This document shows positions 55,401 through 64,000 of a stretch of DNA of 64,000 nucleotides, one piece after another. Under the pieces are notes generated by a model. It was given only the letters and a program-made list of their open reading frames with translations. It searched no databases and was not told where the DNA came from. The translations under genes were made by a program, and so were the position numbers. This DNA comes from Yamagishiella unicocca (lineage: Eukaryota > Chlorophyta > Chlorophyceae > Chlamydomonadales > Volvocaceae): positions 744,001 through 808,000 of the forward strand of contig BDSL01000039.1 in NCBI GenBank assembly GCA_003116995.1, written 5' to 3'. Every line of letters begins with the position of its first letter. The first letter of the stretch is position 1.

Positions 55401-56256
55401 TATGTGACAATGGATTTTCTCCTCATAAGTTTCATCTCAAACACCTCACCGGACGAAGCAGCCCCAGCACCAGGGATACGCACCAATACGCACCGCCGTG
55501 GACAGCGGTAGGGCCGGAAACCCCCATCGGCAGCGGGTTGCTCTGCTTGTGTCGCTGGCGGGTGTCGCACTTAACCTGAAGGATCGGTAAGCTCACTTTT
55601 CCCATATGCTCGCAGTCTGAGGGATGCCGTTGTTGGACCGTTAGCTGCTTGGTCATCAACCATCATGCGCCCTTCTCCGCAGCGCTATACGAATGGCTAT
55701 TTGATACAGGACATGTATGTATTAATAAGGCGCCAGACTCTTGCGTATGGGATATGCTTGGGTGGTGGTTGGACGAGGCTCAGGCCCGCCATGTTAAGAT
55801 CCCCCAGGCACGGATAACAACATCGAACTCGGCACCGTATCAATCATGCTTTATTCATAACACCAATTCCCGCTATTTAAGGCGTCAGGAGGAAGACGAC
55901 ACGTCGTCTAGCTACTCAAGTAAAGCTGAGCAACGGCCGGTAAATCAAGGAGATAAGTAGCACTTCTAGGAATAAATATCATATTTATCGGAGCTTACTG
56001 TCGATTCAAGGGTATTTTGCAGAGTTCGTCGTTCGTAGCGTGCCGGTTTCCCTCGTCGTCTGCAATGCCTGACGTCCCAGCGTATACGTCTACGAAATTC
56101 CTTTCCACATAAGTCGCGCCCGAGAGCAAGTAAGGCTATGTACACTTTTTCCCGTCATGCGCCCACCCGGGCAACCATTTTGCGAGCAACGTCGATTATG
56201 TGATGTAACGTAGCTTCGCAGTTCCAGCTTGAAGCGCACTCAGTGTTGAAATGGAC

Positions 56257-56307
56257 TATATTAGACGCTGCACATGATAAGGCGGTTCATGTGCATCGTC
56301 TAATATA
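56257..56307. repeat. 21-bp hairpin
   Basis: 56257-56277 pairs with 56287-56307 (one mismatch) across a 9-nt loop. Could be a small inverted-repeat element or a short hairpin RNA source. Confidence 0.85.
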
Positions 56308-57985
56308 CCGGTAGTTCCTAAGTCCACTTTGGATAAGTTTCCTCCAAAAAAGTGACGAACCTTGATGGCTGGGTCATCGCATTCCCAAGTAGAACGGATA
56401 AGGCATGGGGAATGGTTATACCTGGCATGTTCTGCCTACGCCATTTCGCTAAAGGTTTAAAGCAGCGCGGATCCAGGCATACTGTCCATACTACCTAGCC
56501 AGTAGTACGCAATTCACAACCGCCTTCTTATAGCAGCACTTCGAGCTGATGGGGCCGACGTGTTGTACTGAATCAGTTCATTCTTGAGCCCATTCGGACT
56601 AACATGCATCTTGCCTCGGTTCCGTGGTCCCTTTGTGATCGGATATGATCCTTTGACACCTAAGCACACTGACAGCACATTGACAGCTACCATCCTCAAT
56701 CATCAGCACACCTCAGGTACCTCACCTATCTCCACCAACCTTATACCAATTAGCATTGAGCCATTATATTTTCAATTGGGCCCGTGTTAGCCTCGAGCAT
56801 CAGTTATGCAACTGGCCACAACTGGAAAGAATTGGTCCATGGTAGTTGGGGGACCATTCGGAAGTCCATTCGGGAGTGATCGGGGAGGTTTGGCAAAGCA
56901 GTTAAGGAGGTCGATTTCAACGAGGGGCGCAGATGAGAACCATGGTAGGGTGGGAAGGTCCCAACACAGGAGGGACATGAATGGACGTCGATAGTTGTCA
57001 CTGGCCCCTGGGCAGCCTGGAAAGGCAGCAAACAATAGCTTAGCGTCATCGCGACTGTTTGACATAGCTTCAGGGGGTGCTGGCCTGCAACATTCGGCAA
57101 AGCCGCATACCTTATTAAGTATCGGATTGGGAGGACTGGGGCAGTTCGGGCAGGCTGGTGTGCTGTGAGGTGGTTTCATGGGGGTTCAGGCAGGCGGGTT
57201 TTCCGCTAGTTTCGGGTCATAAACCGGCCTAACGATTTTCGCAGCATTTGCGTACGAATATCAACAGGCAGATCCCTCGATTCTCGCAAAAGTCACTAGA
57301 ACGTACACGCCACACAACGCATCCTGCCGCATACTATTGAGCGGCTTGCGCAACTGGGTTCAGGATACCAAACACAAGATACCGTATGCATTTATACACA
57401 TTTTTGCATCGCACGTGGAAAACTTGTCCTCCGGGTTTCCTCGTTCCGGGAAATGCCTGTGGCTGGGTCTTCGTCAGTAGTTAGTGGGCGATTACGAGAA
57501 CCGGGGCATGCCCGATACTAATATCTTCACTGAACTGCTTTGTGCCACTTGTATGGCAGGTATTTTGCTGTGTAGCTGTTGCGGAGGCGGGAAGGATAGT
57601 GGCCGCGGGCTGGGTCAGGCGGCTGATTAGGTAGGGGCTCCGATCAAAACAATTGCATCGAAGCCATACATGGAGCTGTATATTTTAAAAGATGTCAGGC
57701 ATCGGGTTAGCGCTTGTCGAAAGTACGGCAACACCGATGGTACGGCCCTTCGAGGTTCTGTGCACAAGCGCTAACTTGGAGAACAAGCTTGGAAACGGAT
57801 ACTGACAATAGGAAGCGAGACAAGCAATAGTCGATAAGCTTTGTTAATCACGTCGAGCGTATCAGCGTTTCTTTGGCATTGTGCGAACGCTAAGCCTAGT
57901 TGTTCCGCACAAAATCAATGCCTTACGGTTGTTCTTAAACCTGGTCCCAGTGGCCTTTGTAGCTGCCTAAGTTGAAGAAAGGAAA

Positions 57986-60900
57986 ATGGAGGAGGGCCCA
58001 GCTATTGAGGACCCGCCCCCTCCACCTCCGTTTCCACCCTTGAAAGGGAGAGAAATTGACCCAGCAATTATCAGTGGACTGCAGGACACCATACCACTGG
58101 TAAGTTCAGGTTCGATGGGTGTCGCGCGCTGTATGCTTGGGACTTGCGTCCCATGCCGACCGCGGCCCTATCATCCTTGTCCGGCCGCACAGGATTTTCA
58201 GAAAATCATTGTACATGGCAAGACCAGGTCTCCAGAACGACGTCGCAGGGCGGCTTTCAAGCCAAGCGACCAGCATCTGCCCACCGCCCGGCTTAAGCTA
58301 TTTTGTTTCGACAAGACGACAGGCAAGCCGCGAAGGCATTTTGCAATAACACTAACAATGTTAACTTTTAACCACTCGTTAGGCCGCGTGCCACAGCGGC
58401 TCAGCTCCTTGCACCGCAAGCCTTCGACCCTTGGTCCCGCGTCCCCCGCGTCCGCCTCTGAACCTGCCCCTCGCCACGCACGCCTGGGACAACGCACCAG
58501 CAGCAAGCCTCCCGAGTCGAGATTTTAACACGTCATCACACCGTTGCATTCAGTTGCCGCGCCCTCGTTCCTCTTAACCCGCGCCCCCCTACCCAGGTTC
58601 GCTTCCGCCCACGTCACGCCCTACCCGTGCCCCATGCTGCCCACAGGCAAACCGCTGCCGAACGTGCAGGTGCAACTGAAGGCAGCTCCAGGGAATGACC
58701 CCGAGAAGGTCGTTGCCAAAACGGTGTCGAATGCCTTCGGCAACCGGGCCTTGTCCCGAAAGGACGGCTTCGTTGTATGCAAGGTGCTGGCCGGCTACCC
58801 CTACCGCGTCGCCGCCACTGCCACTGGCTATCACGACTTTGGGCATATGGGGGAAAGCCTGACGCTGACGCCTCAGGATACGGAGGTGCGTTTGGAGGCA
58901 CGGCTAGTGCAGCTCTGGTTGGGCGGGTTAAGGGTCCGATTCGGGAAGGTAGGGCCGAACAGCCCAAAAACGGGCAGCTAGAAGCAAAAGCACTCTTTGC
59001 ACTTATCATGGCCATAGATGCCGTTTGGATTAAAAATGTCGGCGGCGCTCTGCGGCGCCAAGGGCCCGCCCTGGAGTACGTACACCGCCACGACTTGGAA
59101 GGCGGGGTTCTTGAACGCGCGCCGCCACTCGCCCGCTGCGCACTGACCCCTGTCGTCGCCGCTTCTCCGCTGGTCCGTCCACATTGATCCCGCACTGATC
59201 CCGCACTGATCCCGCACTGATCCCGCCCCTGCAGGTGGTGCAGGGCCAGGTGGGCCTTGTCCCCGTCCGCATCTCTGTGGTGGTGACGCTGCGGGAGCTG
59301 CGGCCCATTCACCAGGCCGATTCCGTGCAGGTGCGTAGATATCGCGGCCATGCCTTGCTGGCCAGCCACTACCCGGGGCGCCGCAGCACCTTCTTGCTGC
59401 TCCCCGCGAAAGGGACGCGTCCCGTGCCACCGCCACCGTCCGTGTTCTGTACTTCGGGCTCCCGGCCGATTGAAACAAACCGTTGAACAACCCCCGATCG
59501 AATCCCCTGCAGCACGATACGACGGGCCAAGTGAACGCGCTGACGTCCATGCCGCGCGTGGATCCGCGCTCCGGCGTGCCGCCGCAAAAGGTGTCGTTCT
59601 ACTCAAGCGAGGGCATCAAGATGGACTTCGTGGCTACGACCATCGAGTGAGGCCGCGTGCTGGGTGGAGGGGCGGGGGGGGGCGGGGGATTTGAGGAAGA
59701 CCCGTGGATGCGAGATAAACCCGTTTAGAACAGACGTTGAAGGTGCATGCTGGAGAACTGGGGTGAGGATACAAAAGACGAAGGGGAGGGATTATAAGAG
59801 AATCCGCGAATCCCCGGGGTGGGGGGGTGGGCGATGACGAGACATTTACAGCCGGTTACACGACATAAGAGACGGAGGGGTTGGAGGGCGAGGGCGCCTA
59901 GCGGTAACCCAAATCGGAATGGGTGCCGCTTTGTCAGCTGTGGGTGGGCGTGCGCGCCAGCCATTACATGGCACTGGGATGTCGGGAAGGGCGAGGGGTC
60001 GCGGCCGGAAGGGCGAGGGGTCGTGGCTGGAAAGGCGGGCGCCAGTTGTGCCCGGGGGCCGCAAGACGACCTCGTGTCCTGGGCCGCGGGGCAGTGGCAG
60101 GATGCATCGTGCTAGCGACACCGGCGTTGGACCCCAGGCTGCCCGTCTCCTTGCACGAGCAGCCAGAGCTATCGCACCTTGTGCAGCATGCTGAGAGGCT
60201 GGGTCGGGAAAGGCCTGGCGAGCAACCCCCAAGCCGCCGTGTATGAGCGGGCGGGTTGTGTGGAGGCGCGTGACAGGGCTGCGACGGTGCCTCCGTCGGA
60301 AGTCCGCTTTTGATGCCTCCATCGATGAATCCGCTGTTGCTGTTGGGTAAGGGCCCGTCCCACAGCTAACAGCGGGCGTGGGCTGCTGGCCGGCGGGCAG
60401 GCTCGGGCGCCGCTGGCGGTGCTCAGCCAGCCTGGGGCAGGCAATGTGGACCCTGCTAGGGAGCCGCGCGGCTGGAGACTCACCTGTGGGGGCCCTATGG
60501 CTCACCTACGTGGGCCCCCATGGCTCACTTGCGGGGGCTCTATAACTCACTTACGGGGGCCCTATGGCTCACCTGCGGGGGCCCTATGGCTCACCTATGG
60601 GGCCCCCATGGATCACTTGCGGGGGCCATATGACTCACTTACGGGAGTGTAAGCCCAAGGACTCACCTGCGGGGGCCCCTTGGCAGTCCAAACCTGACGG
60701 ACGGCGCTGGGCGCCGAACCCGCGCTGGAGGGGGCCCGGGGCTCCGTTCCTGCACCACCCGAAGGCACACATACATAGCAAGCTCATTGGCCAGATGCGC
60801 CGGAGTGGGAAGTAGCATCACCGGGGGACGGCGGGGGGACGGCCCGTAAGCCCGTATTTGTGGCCCCAAAGCTTCTCATCCCCTGCGGTGTCAGGATTCT

Positions 60901-63771
60901 TGAGTGGGCTAGACTGGGCTAGACTGGGCTAGACTGGGCTAGGTGCGTCATCCTCTGCGGACGACGTGCCTAGCCCTAAGCCCACCCTCAGCCGTGGGGT
61001 CCGCGTACCGTAGCTGGAGTTCTAAACCCGTTCATGTCGTGGCTGACTTACGCACCCCGGTCCCTCTCTTGCCCTCGCGCCCCATGCCTGGTGGGTGGTG
61101 TGTTAGGTGCGAGGACGTGCTGGTGGGCTGGCCGGGGACGCTGGGCAGTACGGCAGATGCGGCCACGTGCACGCTGGGGGTGTACAGCACCGACGGCAAC
61201 GGGCACTGCTTCTTCTACGGGCCGAAGGTAGGCGGGGTGGGGAGGGCAGAATGGATGGGGCGGGGAGGGCAGAATGGATGGGGCAGGGAGGGGCTGGGAA
61301 GGGGAGGGAAGCCAGGGCGATGGCAAGTAGGCGGTGACGGGTTGGGGCGGGGACGCGGGGGCGGATGGGGGGGTGCGGAGGGATTAGGCGGGGCGGATGG
61401 GAGGATTGAGTGGTTTGGTGCGGTGTGTGTGGGCGGGCGGTAGGGGGGCGGTTTGCAGCCCGTTGGGGGTGCGCGTGGAGTACAGATGAACGACACCCAC
61501 CGCATGACGGGTTTTAGCCTGGGACGGAGCGAGCCGTCCGGTTCCTTCTGTTCGCTGCTGCTTCCTCACCACACGCGCCTCCTCAATCCCCTCGCCGCCC
61601 TCCTGCCCCTCCTGCCCCGCCCCCTACCTCGCCCCGCCCCCCTGCCTGTCCCTCTGGCCGCCAGATCGTCAGCAAACGCGGCAACACGCGACGAGCTCGC
61701 GAGTGGGCGACCATCGATGTGGGTCGGTGGGAGTACGCGCGCAAGTACCACCTGCGGGCGAACCAGGAGTCCCCCGTCTTCATGCTGTTCGACGGCTTCA
61801 CCAAGAACGTGGACTACCCGGCACACGTGGCGAGGTACCCGCCGCGGGCCAACCGCTCGCCGTCGCCCACGCGCGGGTGCGTGCCCCCGAGGTTTCAGGG
61901 GGATTGTGAGAGAGAGTGTGTGTGGGTGTGTATATGTGGCTAGGCGCAATCGTACGACAACGGTTTGTGTGTGTCTCGGTTAACCCCTGCGGGAGGGAGC
62001 GAATGGCAGCTACTTCTCGTGCCGCCCCCTTCCGTGCCCTCGCCTCTCCGCGGCTGCGCGAACAGCCACCGAAGTAAACTTGTCCTGCCCCCCCCACCCA
62101 CCCGTCTTTCACACACGCCCCTGGCGATCGGTCCTCGACGCCCGTCCCGACAGCCGCTACGCGCTGATGGGTCGCACCCGGGAGGAGATCCTCAAGGGCT
62201 TCTTGCAGAGCGCCGCCGAGGTGGCGGCGGTTGCATCCTCGGGCGGCAGCGTCGCCGACCCCAATGAGCCCGTCGCCCCCGCCGCTGCCGAGCCCGGCGA
62301 GGACGACCCCGCCGCCGAGCCCGCCGCCGAGCCCGCCGCTGACCCCGACCGCGCGACGTCGCCGTCGCCGTCGCCGTCGCAGCGGCGGATCTCCAGCCCT
62401 CTGCGCGCGTCCTCCTCACGGATCACCGTGGGCGCCGCTGCCGGCGCCGCCGGCAGCCGCCCCGCCAGCGCGCTCTCGCGCTGCAAGTCCGCTCCGCGCA
62501 ACTCCCGCCCCGCCAGCGCCGGCGTGGAGCCGGAGGGCGAGGGCGACGCGATGCCTCATGAGGACCTGGAGGCGGAGCTGCGCGCTTACCCGGACAACAA
62601 CATCCACAACTATGTGGACCCGGGGATGTACAAGCTGCAGATGAAGGACCCCTCCAGGTGGGCGGAGCGGGGAGCTGGGGGGGTTTTTAGGAAGAACCGG
62701 GGATGCGAGAAAAACCCGTTTAGGACAGACGTTATAAGATGCATGCTGGAGAACTGGGGTGAGGATGGCGTGGGGTGAGGTGGGGTGGGGTGGGGTGAGG
62801 TGCTGGTGAGGTGGTTATGGGTGGGGGGGGCTGCTGCTGGGGCTGTGATGTGGCAGAAGGCGAGAGCCGGTCCCGTGGGTGAGAGCGCGGCGTGTCGGCA
62901 ATGTGACGCACGGGCGTGTGCTACTGGACGGGTTATGTGCATGTCAAGAATTACATCGGAGCTGCTCCGGATATCCGTGGCCAGGAAGATAGTGTTTTTG
63001 CCAGGGGCTGGCTTTTGCGGTCGCGGCCAGACGCGTGTTGGCGGCCAGCCCACCGAACCCCCTTTCGAGCCCGTGCCTCCTCCTCCCTACCTGGTCCCCG
63101 GTGTGCAGGCTGCTCATCTTCTACACCTACAGCGGCGACGGCGAGGCCGCCGAGATCAATCGCGCGCAGAACGCGGTGGTGCCCGTCACCATGCACAACG
63201 CCGACGAGTCGTTCATCCACCCCCGCGACGGCTCCGTGCTGCGACCCACCAAATTCCCGGTGCAGCTGTACTGCCGCGCAAGGCCCTGGTTCCAGATCGC
63301 GGTGTACGACATGGCGACCCTCGAGGTGCGTGCGCGCGTGTGTAATCGGTGTGCGTGCGTGATGGGAAGAAGGGTATGGGAAGAAGGGTATGAAGAGAAG
63401 GGTATGGGAAGTTGAGTAAAGGCTGTTACCCTCACAGTGGACCGCGGAGTGGGGCATTGGTGCTGTCCTGGGTTCCCCCGGAGGTCCCAGATTCCGCTGC
63501 CCACCAGCAGCTTCGGCCCGCTGTCCACTCTCCTCAAGTCGTCGCCGCCCTCCTCCCATTTCTCCCTCGCTGCCGCGCTTCCTCATTCGTCCCGCAGGAG
63601 GTGGGTTCGCGCCACTCGCTGCACTTCACCATCGACCGCGTCACCACCACCCCGGCTGCCAAGGCCGCCCTGGCCATCAAGGACGACGAGAACCGCGTCA
63701 TGCCGCCAAGGCGCCGCAGGAACGGTAGCGACGATGGCGACATGGACCTCACCTCCTACCTCAACAAGTGA
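57986..63771 (+). CDS. Unidentified protein with carboxypeptidase-regulatory-like domain
   Basis: Ten exons: 57986-58099, 58202-58227, 58597-58885, 59235-59330, 59513-59646, 61107-61227, 61665-61876, 62154-62657, 63109-63325, 63598-63771; phases close, about 628 residues. The N-terminus is acidic and Pro-rich. Exon 3 encodes GKPLPNVQVQLKA, DGFVVCKVLAGYPYRVAATA and GYHDFGHMGESLTL, the pattern of a carboxypeptidase regulatory-like beta sandwich. Later exons have a Cys-containing region (ECEDVLVGWPG), the segment YSTDGNGHCFFYGPK, an Ala/Glu/Pro/Ser-rich linker (exon 8), then LLIFYTYSGDGEAAEINRAQ. There is no signal peptide. Exon 3 could start later, and exon 7 could end earlier (AG|GTACCC) in the same phase. 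The end AACAAGTGA may be a stop, or AACAA|GTGAGC may be a donor; an intron-end repeat soon after favours continuation beyond the window. No function assigned. Confidence 0.82.
59690..59830 (+). repeat. Dispersed intron-end repeat, donor orientation
   Basis: Starts about 45 nt after the exon 5 donor at 59647. Contains GAGGAAGACCCGTGGATGCG, AAGGTGCATGCTGGAGAACT, then GAGAATCCGCGAATCC. Confidence 0.95.
60483..60690. repeat. 22-bp tandem repeat in intron
   Basis: About eight imperfect copies of GGCTCACCTGCGGGGGCCCTAT in the intron 59647-61106. Confidence 0.92.
60905..60942. repeat. 10-bp tandem repeat
   Basis: TGGGCTAGAC, nearly four copies. Confidence 0.95.
62680..62775 (+). repeat. Dispersed intron-end repeat, donor orientation
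   Basis: About 25 nt after the exon 8 donor. Contains TAGGAAGAACCGGGGATGCG, CCCGTTTAGGACAGACG and GATGCATGCTGGAGAACTGG. Confidence 0.95.
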
Positions 63772-63814
63772 GCGGCACAGGGGGATACTGGAGGGCGGGT
63801 GGCTCCTGGCTGGG

Positions 63815-64000
63815 GTACTGGGGGGTTCGAGGGAAACCCGTGGATGTCCGAAAAAAATCGTTTAAAACAGAAGTTTTGAGATGCATGCGGGAGAACTGGG
63901 TTGGGGATACGAAAGCCGAAGGTCGTAATATGACCTTTGGCGGCTAAGCTATATCGGCTACGGCGAGACGAAAGGAAGCGAGGACCCCGCGCGACGCACG
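63815..64000 (+). repeat. Dispersed intron-end repeat, donor orientation, cut by window end
   Basis: Begins about 50 nt after 63767. Reverse complement of the 29646 and 31404 copies over at least 185 bp, including GATGCATGCGGGAGAACTGG and GGCGGCTAAGCTATATCGGC. Confidence 0.95.

Larger units (their letters stand above)
53746..57985. other. Intergenic, AT-richer, no gene supported
   Basis: Over 4 kb without a supportable gene. Frames at 54181-54552 (+) and 54656-55165 (-) are open but show no motifs or splice logic. It contains an intron-end repeat (about 55245-55400), a 21-bp hairpin (56257-56307) and a 12-bp inverted repeat (57706-57717 with 57764-57775). Confidence 0.5.

Noticed and set aside
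1..64000. tRNA, rRNA or organellar sequence
   Set aside because: No cloverleaf or rRNA-like stretch was noticed by eye; a dedicated scan could still find one.

Overview
The window looks like nuclear DNA of a chlamydomonadalean (volvocalean) green alga. It has GC-rich multi-exon genes with GT-AG introns, long poly-Ala, poly-Gly and poly-Gln runs inside proteins, TGTAA as the probable polyadenylation signal, a chloroplast ribosomal protein with a transit peptide, and dense simple and dispersed repeats. The species cannot be named from the sequence.

Layout. 1-9.2 kb is a mobile-element zone: a dead Ty3/gypsy-type LTR retrotransposon with chromodomain (552-4847), then an unclassified element bounded by 56-bp direct repeats (5967-7458). 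9190-18781 (+) is a nine-exon flavin-containing monooxygenase with a very long low-complexity tail. 18.8-23.6 kb holds only repeats. 23615-25873 (-) is a five-exon secreted Cys-rich protein. 26878-27387 (-) is plastid ribosomal protein L24. 29957-32087 (+) is the 3' part of an unidentified gene. 34909-39316 (-) is a bZIP factor with a decayed LINE in its last intron. 40826-45400 (-) is dolichyl-phosphate beta-glucosyltransferase (ALG5), divergent from a two-RRM RBP45/47-like gene (45774-48808, +). About 49.5-50.05 kb is a broken coding fragment. 51743-53711 (+) is a secreted NTF2/SnoaL-like protein. 53.7-58 kb is empty. 57986-63771 (+) is a ten-exon gene with a carboxypeptidase-regulatory-like domain that may continue past the window.

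Gene models were built by hand: each splice junction was checked for GT/AG and for reading phase. For the FMO, ALG5, bZIP, RRM, CCMCC, NTF2-like and terminal genes the phases close across all exons. The neighbours do not form a pathway; they are ordinary housekeeping, regulatory and secretory genes.

Two patterns go beyond gene content. First, a small set of related repeats lies within tens of bases of splice sites in almost every gene, G-rich strand after donors and its pyrimidine-rich reverse complement before acceptors, on both DNA strands. This resembles introner-type elements or splice-assisting terminal repeats. Second, three unrelated retroelements each carry an inverted duplication of their own coding sequence with a 13-nt spacer, and an FMO intron contains a perfect 107-bp palindrome with a 15-nt spacer. 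All are potential long-hairpin RNA sources.
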